Source of the DNA: Parasitella parasitica
Lineage: Eukaryota; Mucoromycota; Mucoromycetes; Mucorales; Mucoraceae
Direction of reading: 5' to 3'
DNA length: 64,000 nucleotides
Assembly: GCA_025201805.1 (NCBI GenBank)
Contig: MU619280.1
Span: forward strand, 34,927 to 98,926
Position numbers and translations under genes: made by a program. Of the stretch, positions 11,335 through 21,996 are shown in pieces; the stretch's first letter is position 1; each line of letters begins with the position of its first letter. The notes beneath the pieces were generated by a model. It saw only the letters and a program-made list of their open reading frames with translations. It was not told where the DNA came from and ran no database searches.

Positions 11335-14300
11335 ATGGCAGCTAATGAAATTATTGTGCCAACATGCCAAGGCTGCTGTAAATTGATTGAGGAAGGTGCA
11401 GTAGTAGCATTTGGCGATTCATTGTTCCATGTCAAATGGTAAATAGCAGCTTTTATGACTTGAATATGTGTATGTATGCATAATAACGCTTCTGTTCCAT
11501 AGCTTTATTTGTGCCAAATGCGGTGAATGTGTTGATGACAAGATTAATCTATTGATACTTGATGATGGTAGACCGGTATGCGATGATTGCTCCTATACAT
11601 GTGTTGCATGTAATCAGATTATTCGGGATGAAGCTATAATGACTGGTTAGTTTAATAAAATTCCACCATAAAGACGATAGTAAATAACTGACACAATTTG
11701 TAACCAACCAGGCGAAAAAGCCTATCATTCCAACTGCTTTAAATGCATTTCTTGCGACAAGACAATCGAGGATTTAATATTCACTCAAACAGCCAAGGTC
11801 CGCATTTATTGCAGTAGGTTTCATATTATATGGAACCTCCAAAATCAAATATCTCGGCATATTCACGTCTTATTTTTTATTTCATCATTTTTATTTTTAC
11901 ATAAATTGATTAGGGCATCTATTGCACTATCTGCAACAAAACAAGAAAAGCTGATAGGCAAAGCAAAAAATTCAAGGTATTATAGCATTAGACCTTGATA
12001 TACAACAGGCGTTAATGCATAAACCAGCCATTAGAGGCATCCCAGTCATCAAAAGAGCATCTCTGCCAAGATCAAACACCACCGCAACCGTCTTGCCAAC
12101 AAAATCAAGCCCGATCCATTACCAATTCACCAAAACTACCTACGCCTGATCGTTCTCGAAGCAATTCTCCTGTGCAAAAGATAAACATGGAGGTCAATTC
12201 CGTTTTACCAGAAAACTTCACATTTTCCTTCTTTGAAAACGACTCTAATGAATTAAACAATCTGTCAGACACACTTGGTACCAATCTGTCCTTGAATGAT
12301 GATAAATCCACGCCCCAATACCGAGTCAAAAGAGCGTCAGAGATATTGCAATCATCCCTTCGCACGTCCTCTCTGACAAAAACGAGTTTTGAGCCAGCCG
12401 CATCTGCTCAAAATGACGAGCTGCTGGAAACTCGGTCCAGACTGAAAGAACTCGAAACAAATTACAAGGTGTTGCAGGCATGTGTAATTAATTAAACCGA
12501 AAACTCGGGTTTTGGAAGTTAACTGTGTAAAATTAGGACGCCAGCCAACAGGCATTGAATGAAATTACCCAGTTGAAAGACGATCTGGAACATGAGTCAG
12601 CTATAAAAAAGCAGCAAGAATTGACCATTATATCATTAATGAGCAAATCGAATCCTCTGTTATCCAGAAAGGAGGTCGATAAGCTTGCTTATTTGAGAGT
12701 CGAGCTTGAGCGTACATGTAAAGAGTTGATCCATTACCGCGACAAGATTGCAACTGCACTTGATGAGCAAGTCTCCAACAGGTAAACCCAATGAACCCTT
12801 GTATCTCTCTGCTTGCGCTAATTTGTCTTTATTACTATAGCACGGTTTACCCTAACTACCAAAAATCATTAAAAGTGCACATCAAATCCTTGATCCAGGA
12901 GAGAAATTTACTGAGTTCTCAAACCAAAGATCTCGCAACATCTCGGGATGAGATCATACATGAGATGGTCTTGCTCAACACAAAAAACGCTGAATTGGCA
13001 ACAATGAACAATGATTTGTTCAGAAGAGTAACCGCTAAGGAAGAAGCTGCTTCGACAACGCCCGCAGCCATGTCTTTATCGAATTCGCCTCCACTCTCAC
13101 CGTCTCAGTCATCAGATGCGTTGACTAGCGTACTGTCTGCTTCAACACAACGCCCACGTAAGCCGTCAAACGCCAGTTTGGTCATGTTCAATGTGCCCTC
13201 TAAAAAGAGCTTCACTCCTGATCAGACGCCTACTTTCTTCCGCCTCAAGAAAAAAGGAAGCACCATGCTTGGTAAACTCGGTGCAGCATCCACGACCTCC
13301 AAACCAAGCAAATTAGATATACCGCCGCATGGGCCGTTGTCCTCTTCTTCTTCGTCCATATTCAGAGCAACATCGAAATCTATTTACAATAGTCCAAGCT
13401 ACAGTGGCAGTTTACACAGCCTAAGCTATCAAGATAGCAGCGTGTTGGGCAAATCAAGCAAGAAATCAAGCAACTCCTTATCTCATGCTGGTCATGAAAG
13501 TCATTGTTTCCAGGCTGCATCTTTCCTGCGACCTGTGAAGTGCGGTTCATGTGGAGATAAAATTTGGAGCCGCAGTGAATACCGCTGTGATGGTTGTGGG
13601 TTTTCTGCTCATTCTCGTTGCCTCAGCAAAGTGCCTCAACAATGCTCTGCTGTAAACACAAGCAGCAGTCTAGACTTGAGCTACTCTTCTTTGTCTGAAA
13701 ATGCCTTTTCACCAAAGGCATCCTGCAGCGATATTGAAAGCAAGCAGCTCAAAAAATCGGCTACAGGTACGCTTTTAATCTTGTATACTCAGATATCGAA
13801 TTACTCAATGCAGCAAACTCTGTGATTGTAGAAAGCAGCACATTTGATTCATGTTTATCAAAGCGTGTAAAGGCTGAAAATCGTACGATACCTCTTATTG
13901 TTGAAGAGTGCATCAAAGAGGTAGAAAAACGTGGTTTGGATTACGAAGGCATTTATCGTAAATCAGGCGGTGCTGCTCAAATCCGGGCTATTCAATTAGC
14001 GTTTGACAATGGCGAAGACATTAATCTCAGTGATGAAGACGAGTACAATGATGTATGTGCCATCACAAGCGTGCTCAAACAATATTTCAGGGAGCTTTCA
14101 AACCCTTTATTGACTTTTGAACTATATGATCAATTCATTCAAGCATCTGGTAACGCTATTGTTGCAGCAGTACAAGTGATTTTAGCTAACAAATGACATT
14201 CATGTAGCGATGGATCACAATGACGAGAAGATTAAAGCATTCTCCAGCGTACTGCAGCAGCTTCCAAAGGCTCACCTCGATACGCTTGAAACACTGTTCA

Positions 14301-14503
14301 GGCATTTGGTCAAAGTTTATAAACAATCAAATGTAAACAGAATGTCAGTGAGAAATCTTGCCGTAGTATTTGCTCCTACACTCATGCGACATAGCGATAC
14401 GTCAAGAGATTTCCTTGACATCAGCTACAAAAATGCCACCATTGAATACCTTCTTTTGCATGAAACTGAATTGTTCTCAGCGCCATTATGCTCTGCATCT
14501 TGA
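11335..14503 (+). CDS. LIM-LIM-coiled-coil-C1-RhoGAP protein, 875 aa
   Basis: A Rho-family GTPase-activating protein of the fungal Rga type, acting on Cdc42/Rho at the cortex to control polarity. Nine exons: 11335-11438, 11503-11645, 11712-11797, 11914-11976, 12037-12483, 12537-12781, 12841-13766, 13832-14149, 14208-14503. Two LIM domains (about residues 11-120) show CxxC...HxxC...CxxC...CxxC, e.g. CFICAKC, VCDDC and CFKCISC. A coiled coil follows (LKELETNYK, LKDDLEHES). A C1 zinc finger is at about 584-632 (HCFQAASFLRPVKCGSCG). RhoGAP starts at about 675, with the arginine finger in EGIYRKSGG. The intron 3 donor GTCCGC is non-consensus and chosen because it restores the LIM2 spacing. The exon 5 end could instead be AAG before GTGTTG. 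A Rho/Cdc42 target is inferred. Confidence 0.9.
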
Positions 14504-14731
14504 ATAATTTTCAAACCTTGTACTTTTTTTTTATTTTTTTATGTAAATATAGATCAGTCATCATTGCCCCTTCTTTGTGTATAGTTTGTATTTTCTCCCC
14601 CGTTCATTCTCGTGCCTTTTATCAGTTTAGTTTTATATATATAAACTATGAAATTTTTTATTAATCTGCATTCACCATGTATGTAGGACGAACTTGCGGG
14701 CAGATAGTAACAGTTGCGTCTATTTATTAAT

Positions 14732-16177
14732 TTACATGTCTGCAAAGAATGCGGTATTTTTAATGGTCTTCTTCTTTTCAACTTTGTTCTTCTTTTGAGT
14801 CTTTTTTCTCTTTTTCTTCTTTTCTTTTTCATCTTCTGAATCAGTTCCCCAGCCAGCATCATCGTCTTCATCAGCGACTGTGTCTTGTGGAGCTGCCTCT
14901 TTTTCTTCAGTAACTTCATCCAGCTCTTCTTCCTGAGCAGCAGCAGCAGCTTCCTCTTCTTCTTGGAAAAGATGTGCTACATCCCAAAACTGCAATTTAT
15001 CATCATGTCCACTAGATACCAAGTATTTCTTGTCGTGGCTTAACTTTAGGTTTTCGATAGGCATATCCTCGCCATGGTCTCCCAATGCACCATGGAATTC
15101 GTTGGGTAAAATAGAAACCAAGCTGTTGGATGAGTAGTTAGCAATAAAAGCCAACATCCTCTGTCATGAACTTACCGAATAATACCATCACTGCTACCTG
15201 TGCAAATGGTGTCTTCGTCCAATTTGCATATGTCATCGATGGAATTGGGATGGCCTACAATACGATCATTGTAATCTCCCCAATCACCCCACGACCATAA
15301 TGTCAATATACCATCCTGAGTGCCCACCACTGCTTTTTTGCCATCTTTGACGAGTGCAATTGATAACAGCTCGTCTTCCATCTGATCTGACATTGCAGCT
15401 ACATTTGGTTTACGAATATCCCAAGTAGACAAATAGCCATCACCCCCCACAGCGATCAAAGTGCGATGAGCCTTGCTAAATGCCATGTCTGCAATAAAAT
15501 CCTCATGTTCGGTGTATGTCTGCACTGGTTTGTCTTTTCTACTGTCCCAAATCTAATCAAAAATGAATAGCTGTTTGAAAGTTTGGTTTAGTCTGATCTG
15601 GTCTAGTCTACTTGCCTTGATTACACCTTGGTCATCAGCGCTAGCCATCATGTTTTCATCCATGACCAAAAGAGAATTGATGGGCGACCTATGCAAGGAT
15701 ACAGACGTCAAAATGACAAATCCACAGAAAAGCAGGTGGATGACCATACTCATGGGTAACTTCTCTTACTCGAATTGATTTTCCAGTTTCCGTATCTAAA
15801 AGTTGGATTGATCTATCCCGAGAGATGCCATAAATACCTAAAACATATATATATTTATTAAATCAAACACATAATTAATAGAAGCTAAAAAAAAAAAAAA
15901 AGTTACCTGCACCATCAGGTGTAAAGGAGACGCCTCTACATGACTTTTTAAATGCTTTATATGTCCATAGATGCTCATGACCTTCCAATCCATAGCGATG
16001 ACTGAAAATATGTTTGTTGGCACAACCGAACGTATTACATAAAAGCATCACAGTTTACCATTGAATACGGCCATTGATCATACCAGTGGCTACAATATCA
16101 TTGCTAGGGTGAAGATCCAAGTGGAAGATGTTGTCCTCAAATTGTAAGGCGGCTGGTTTATTTTCACTAGGATTCAT
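14732..16177 (-). CDS. JIP5: WD-repeat ribosome biogenesis protein JIP5/WDR55, 380 aa
   Basis: Six exons on the minus strand: 16177-16059, 16001-15907, 15837-15750, 15688-15616, 15552-15176, 15122-14732. A WD40 propeller (DLHPSND, SCRGVSFTPDG, SPINSLLVMDEN, IADMAFS, ICTGSSDGIIR, SSGHDDKLQFWD) is followed by an acidic then lysine-rich nuclear tail ending FFADM. That ending and the segment SPINSLL are typical of WDR55/JIP5, a nucleolar factor in pre-rRNA processing. Intron 4 uses a GC donor (AAG/GCAAGT). The intron 3 donor was placed at GTATGG and the intron 5 acceptor at CAACAG because only these keep the frame and the family consensus. Intron 2 contains an A15 run. Confidence 0.9.
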
Positions 16178-16694
16178 TTGAGAGAAAGCGAAAAGGATTT
16201 TTTTTTTCATGCAAAAGGCCTCTTTACTGTCCTTGTATTAGCATTCTGTACCTGAGTAAAACCGGTCTCTTTACCATTCAGTTTGCTGTTGACAGGAGGC
16301 TTTTCACAAAGCATTCAATGAGCGGCAAATCAACTGAAGCTCCTTTTACAATTTTGTTACCATAGCAATTAGGCAACGAGGTCTCCTTAATTGACAGTAG
16401 GGTAGGTTAATATTTGAATGTGATTGCATGATACACAACATATCCGGATGTATCTGAGTAGCTAAGGACACCAACAGCCTTACTCACCCTTACATATGTA
16501 CGTTTTAAAGCAGAAAACGATGGATAAAGCGCTCACATATCTGGGTGTATTCTTATAAAAAGGCTTTATTTCTTTTGATCTGTTTGAGGAAAATACAGTA
16601 CAATAGATCTAGCTGTAGAATGGGACAAGTACATGTAGATGCCTTGAAATCAGTGACGACATCTCATAACTACAACTCAGCCGCAGTTTTCATA
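16178..16694. promoter_or_regulatory. Divergent promoter region
   Basis: About 520 bp between the starts of JIP5 (minus) and the coiled-coil gene (plus); it must hold both promoters. The downstream reading frame stays open back to 16545, so part of it could be coding if the upstream ATG is used. Confidence 0.5.
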
Positions 16695-18149
16695 ATGCTG
16701 TTGAGAAAGGAATACGCTCCTTTACTTACCTTTTACAATTACAATAACAAGAAACGAAAATCATCCCCTCCTCCAACTAAGCAAGACATGACAAACTCGC
16801 CCACCTCGCCCACCTCGCTCACCTCGCCTACAACACCACAAAACGCAGACACTGCTATGGACATTGATCAGTCAAGCCAAGATTTCAAGTCCTCAGTCGA
16901 GGAAAGAAAGCAATCTGTCCATTCGTTTCGTGTTTTAGATTCTCAGACAGACACAGACTCTGATAAAGACCTGATTATCCATTCTTTACACGAGTCGCTT
17001 CATATACACAAAGAGATCTTGGAGCGTATCCAAACTGAAAAAGAAAGGTACCAGGCTCAAGTCGAACAGGAACGGGAAGAGGAAAGGAAGTCCTTGGAGG
17101 ATTGGAGACAAGTCTCCCAGCAAGTGTTGGAAGAGCAGCACGACCGATGCCAAGAGCTAGAGCAAAGCATTTCACTGCTCAAACAGGAATTAGAAAGCAA
17201 AAAGGAGGCCTACCAAAAACTGGAAGTCAATTTTTACTCGTATGTCAAGCAGATTAGAGTTACAGATGATGATCTATCCACAATCCAGCCTGAGATATCG
17301 CATTTATTGAGTCAACTGAACAATACATGCATGGGGCTGAAATCCAAAATGGACAAGCAAGGTGGAACTGATTTCGTATTTGAATACTGGTCAGAGAAAG
17401 CTGAGCTGATCAAGGAATATATGATGCCCAGTGGTGATATACTCGACCCATCGTACATCACACTGTTTGTGGAAAAATATCTGATCAACACTCTATTGAT
17501 CCACCTGTTGGATGTGCCTATTCATTTGGGCGTGTCCATCAATGACGCCTTTCAAGAATTAGACGACTGGATGGCTAGTCGTAATAAGGAATGGTCTAAT
17601 CGAGTAAGGCAGCAAGTATGTGCGCTGGTGATCCAGCAGCCTGCTGATGAAGAAAAGCAAATAGAGGAAGCCAAGGACCAGTTATTGCAGAAAATAGCCT
17701 CTGTTCTAGGTCCAGTTTATCCTGTATTGAAGCAAGATCCCGAAACGCCCGAAAGAAAACAGGTTGTCAAGAAGATTGAAAACTTGATTGAAAGAGCTTC
17801 CAAATTGAACCTGGCTGTCAAAGGCCAAGAGATTAAAATCGAGCGTTTACCGATTGAGGAAGGTATTACACATTTCGATGCACGAACAATGAAAGCAACC
17901 GCCAAAGGAAAGCCTACTGGCATTGTCTTCTTGGCCATCACCCCTACTTTTGTCGCAAGAGATGAGTTGGACAACGAGCATGGTTTTACCGTTCCTGGGA
18001 AAGTGTTTTGCGTTGAGCCAAAACAGGATGCATCAGACATTTTGGAAGCTGATGACAGTGGTCAGGATCTAAACGACCAAGAATCTTCTAGCAAACAAGA
18101 GCTTGATACAGCCTCTACAAGCGACAATGGAGAATCAGAGACTTCTTGA
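16695..18149 (+). CDS. Coiled-coil protein of unknown function, about 484 aa
   Basis: Not recognised as a known family. It begins with a basic/proline stretch (NKKRKSSPPPTK, a possible nuclear signal) and a TSPTSP-type repeat with matching CACCTCGCC DNA repeats near 16799-16830. A long coiled coil follows (roughly residues 95-210, EKERYQAQVEQEREEERK). A helical region (LSQLNNTCMGLKSK, LFVEKYLINTLLIHLL) precedes a conserved-looking C-terminal part (RTMKATAKGKPTGIVFLAITPTF) and an acidic end. I chose ATG 16695, but the frame is open to 16545 and the added 50 residues look less protein-like. A missed upstream exon is possible. Confidence 0.7.
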   Translation: MLLRKEYAPLLTFYNYNNKKRKSSPPPTKQDMTNSPTSPTSLTSPTTPQNADTAMDIDQSSQDFKSSVEERKQSVHSFRVLDSQTDTDSDKDLIIHSLHESLHIHKEILERIQTEKERYQAQVEQEREEERKSLEDWRQVSQQVLEEQHDRCQELEQSISLLKQELESKKEAYQKLEVNFYSYVKQIRVTDDDLSTIQPEISHLLSQLNNTCMGLKSKMDKQGGTDFVFEYWSEKAELIKEYMMPSGDILDPSYITLFVEKYLINTLLIHLLDVPIHLGVSINDAFQELDDWMASRNKEWSNRVRQQVCALVIQQPADEEKQIEEAKDQLLQKIASVLGPVYPVLKQDPETPERKQVVKKIENLIERASKLNLAVKGQEIKIERLPIEEGITHFDARTMKATAKGKPTGIVFLAITPTFVARDELDNEHGFTVPGKVFCVEPKQDASDILEADDSGQDLNDQESSSKQELDTASTSDNGESETS

Positions 18150-18220
18150 CATGTTTTATACCTTGCATCATTGAATAAAGATCACACATTTGAAAGCGAT
18201 TTCAAAGGAAAACAAGTCAC

Positions 18221-18225
<5 letters not shown>

Positions 18226-18258
<33 letters not shown>
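18226..18258 (+). repeat. T33 homopolymer upstream of importin start
   Basis: An uninterrupted run of 33 T begins about 100 bp before the importin ATG and about 76 bp after the preceding stop codon. It may act as a nucleosome-excluding poly(dA:dT) promoter element; its exact length is uncertain in any assembly. Confidence 0.7.
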
Positions 18259-18259
<1 letters not shown>

Positions 18260-18323
18260 GTTCAGGATCGAATCCCTTCTTTTTTTTTTGTCATATCTTT
18301 CTAAATCCCCAAGCAGGCAAATA

Positions 18324-21300
18324 ATGGCACAACCTCTTGTTTCAGCTGAAGTTCTTCAGCAGCTAGCCCCTGTCCTTACCAATCTTTTATCTCCTGACAA
18401 CAACCAAAGGTTAGATCCATCCATATTACATGTGCCGAGCTAATCATCACTTTGAAATGTAGAGCCTCTGCCGAATCACAGCTAAACGACAATTGGGTTG
18501 CTCAACAGCCTGATCTCTTGCTTCTCAGTCTTGCTGAATTCGTCGCTCGCAACGATGAGACTCAAGTAAGACGACCCTTTTGTATGCTGTCAAATGTTTG
18601 TAGCTTACCAGCTCTTGTCTTAGTTTCGCTCTCATTGTAGCGTTCTTTTACGTCGTTTAGCTTACAAGCAACTAACTTCCAATACTACAAGCGATACCTG
18701 TCTCTGGGAGATGATCCAAGAATCCACTCGCTTTGGCGTCAAGGAGTTGCTGTTGGTCGCCCTGGCGAATGAGACTGATCAAGGTACTCGGCACAAGGTG
18801 TCTGATACCATTGCTGAGATTGCAAAGTCTGGTTTGAATGAAGGAAGTAAGTATATTACGGTAAAAATGAGGGTAGTTGGCTGGAGGACTTTTTTCATTT
18901 ACTGATCAAATACAACATAGACAAATGGGATAGTTTGTTAAAGGCCTTGTTTGATTGCTCTCAATCTCCCAGTGCCGCCCACAAAGAGTCGGCTTTCCGT
19001 ATTTTTGCTTCCGTTCCCGAATTGATTGCTGGCCAGCACACTGAAGCTCTCAAGGGTGTATTCATGGCTAGTTTAACTGACGCAGATAGTCTAGTTGTAA
19101 GTTTCTGTGTTGCTGTATGAGGTTCAAACATGTGGTTCTAAAGTTGAAATATTAGGTCCGTAAGGAAGCCGTGAAAGCTGCTGCTGCATACATCCTTCAA
19201 GCCGACGAAGCAACTCAAAAGAGCCTAGGTACTTTGTTGCCTCATATGCTCGATGTAAATATGCATAAACGACACACTCTCCAGTTGTATTCATTGTTCA
19301 CTCATTTAGACTTTATCGCCTCTCATTGCTTCTCATCAAGACGAATCCCTTGTGGAGGTTCTTGTTGTCTTGATCGAATTGGGCGAATACTGCCCCAAGC
19401 TTTATCGTTCAGTGTTCCCCAACGTCCTCGCTGCAATGGTTGGCGTTGCCAAGGACAAGTCATTTGAAGATCCTACTCGTCAAACTGCTTTGGAATTGCT
19501 ATTAACGTTGTCGGAATCTTCGCCTTCTATGGCTCGCAAGTCTCCCAACTTTGCTTCTGAAATTATCCCTGTTGCTTTGGAGATGATTACTGATATGGAA
19601 GACGATGAATCATGGTATACCACTGACGAAGTAAGCGCTTTTTTTTTTTTTTTGTACCTGGCTCGTGGTAATCACGGGGATTGCTAATGCTGCTGATATA
19701 TTAGTTGGAAGAAGATGACAATGAGGAAAATTATGTTATGGGCGAAAGTACATTGGATAGAATTGCCCGTACTCTTGGCGGTCAGATTGTTGTCCCTATT
19801 ACCTTCCAATATGTTCCCCAAATGCTTCAATCTGGAGAATGGCAACAACGCCGTGCTGCTCTCATGGCTATCTCATCTATCGGCGAAGGGTCTGTTAAGG
19901 TGATGAAGCCGGAACTTTCCAACATCATCACAATGATTTTACCCTCATTCCGAGATGCTCATCCCCGTGTCCGTTATGCTGCCTGTAATACTATCGGCCA
20001 AATGTCTACCGATTTCTCGCCTTATATCCAGAAACACTTCCATGAGCTTATCATTAATGCCCTCCTGCCCAACATGGAAGATGCGCAATCTCGTATTCAA
20101 GCCCATGCTGCTGCCGCCATGGTCAACTTTTGTGAGGAAGCCGACAAGGAGGTTCTGGAACCCTACCTTGATTCCATTTTTGAGCATCTTTTGATCCTTC
20201 TGAAAACCAACAAGATTTATGTCCAAGAGCAAGCAATTACCACCATTGCTACTGTTGCTGATTGCGCCGAAGATCGCTTCAACAAGTATCACAGTGTCAT
20301 TATGCCTCTTTTGCTCGATATTCTTCATCAGGCCAGCGATAAACAATACCGTCTTTTGCGTTCTAGAGCCATTGAATGCGCTTCCCTCATCGGTCTTGCC
20401 ATTGGGAAGGAAGCGTTTGCGCCTTATACTGCCAATTTCATCAGCATTCTTGCTGAAATTCAACAGTCTGTCACTGAAGACGACGATATTCAAACCACCT
20501 ATCTTTTGGCAGCCTGGGCTCGTATGTGTAAGATGATGGGCCAAGATTTCTTACCGTACCTTCCCAATATTATGCCTCCTCTTTTAAAATCTGCCAAGCT
20601 TACCCCTGAATTCACTTTGGTTGATCCCGAAGATGAAGATGTCGAATCCAAGTATCCTACTGACGATGGTTGGGAGTTTGTTGGTATCAATGGCCAGCAA
20701 ATTGGTATCAAAACTTCGGTTTTAGAGGAAAAACACACTGCTGTTGAGATGCTCGTTTCTTATGCTCGTGATTTAGGAGCTGGTTTCTTACCTTATGTTG
20801 CTCAAGTCCTTGAGATTGCATTGCCCATGCTCAAATTCTACTTTCATGATGGTGTTAGACATGTTGCCGCTATCCTTATTCCTGTGCTTCTCAAGGATGC
20901 CAAGGAAGCTAACGTTGCTCCTGTTGAACTCGCTAACATGTGGAATACTATTTTCGAGAAGCTCGTCAAAATCATCACTATTGAAGATGACATATCATTC
21001 TTGGCCCAATCTTTCACCACTTTCTCTGAATGTCTCGATGTCATTGGCAGCAACTGTCTTCAGCCGGAGCAAATTGAAAGCTTTGTCAAGGCAACCCAGG
21101 AACAGCTTGTTAAACTGCTCGAACATTTGACTGAACGTGAGCAAAAGAAACAATCTAAAAACTACGATCCTGAAGATGAAGAGAAATGGGCTGATGAAGA
21201 AGCAAACGAAGAAGATACTCTAAGTGAAATAGCTCGCTCTATACAAGCTTTGTTCAAGGCTCTTCGTCTTGGGTTCTTACCATTCTTTGAAAAGATGTTG

Positions 21301-21996
21301 CCGTTAATTGTGCAATTCTTGTCGCATCCTAGCGACGCTGCTCGTCAATGGGCTATCTGTGTGTTTGATGATCTCGTTGAATACACTGGTCCTGCCTCCT
21401 TCAACTACTCCAACTACTTTTTGCAGTCCATGATTGCCGGTGTTTCTGATAAAGCTTCAGAAGTCCGTCAAGCTTCTGCTTATGGTGTTGGTATGATGGG
21501 CCAATTTGGCGGTCCTCAGTATGCCGAGGCATGCAATGCTGCTTTGCAGCCTTTGTTTGCATTAGTCGGCGCTCCCGATGCCCGTGAAGACGGAACTGTC
21601 TATGTCACAGAGAATGCCATCTCTGCTATTGCTAAAATTTGTCAGTTCAACAGCTCCAGTATTCCTCAATTAGATGCTGTCTTGGCTGCATGGCTTGATA
21701 CCTTACCCATCTTGAACGATGATCAAGAGGCGCCTATCGTCTACACCTATTTACTTGATCTTTTGGGATCTAATCACCCTAGCATTTTGGGCTCCAACAA
21801 TTCTAATATCCCTAAACTTGTCAAGATCTTTGCTGAAGTTTTGGCCTCTGACATCTTGGCTCCCGAGCTGGCTGCCCGTATGGTAAACTCTTTGAAGATT
21901 GCCTTGGGTAGCATTGATGAAAATACTCGTAATCAATTATGGAACTCTATCTCTGTCGAGACAAGAAACATTCTTAAAAAGAAGGACTATGTATAA
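18324..21996 (+). CDS. PSE1: Importin beta-3 / karyopherin PSE1-KAP121 (IPO5 family), 1099 aa
   Basis: A nuclear import receptor of HEAT repeats that carries ribosomal proteins and other cargo through the pore in a Ran-dependent way. Seven exons: 18324-18409, 18463-18565, 18624-18846, 18921-19096, 19156-19254, 19310-19630, 19705-21996. Length is close to that of yeast Pse1. HEAT signatures run throughout (AVLLRRLA-like CSVLLRRLAYK, ALMAISSIGEGSVKVM, VRYAACNTIGQMSTDFSP, AAMVNFCEEADKEVLEPYLD), with an acidic central stretch EDDESWYTTDELEEDDNEENY. Exon 3 is taken from the acceptor CTTAG at 18623, because the nearer TGTAG puts the HEAT repeat out of frame. It is functionally linked to the RanGAP gene at 57 kb. 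Confidence 0.95.

Noticed and set aside
15123..15175. 17-nt intron option in JIP5 (acceptor CAGAG)
   Set aside because: Too short to splice. The CAACAG acceptor 36 nt further gives a 53-nt intron and the family sequence IIR-LVSILPNE.
16975..17175. Minus-strand frames inside the coiled-coil, importin and CCT4 genes
   Set aside because: Shadows of long coding exons; no independent evidence.
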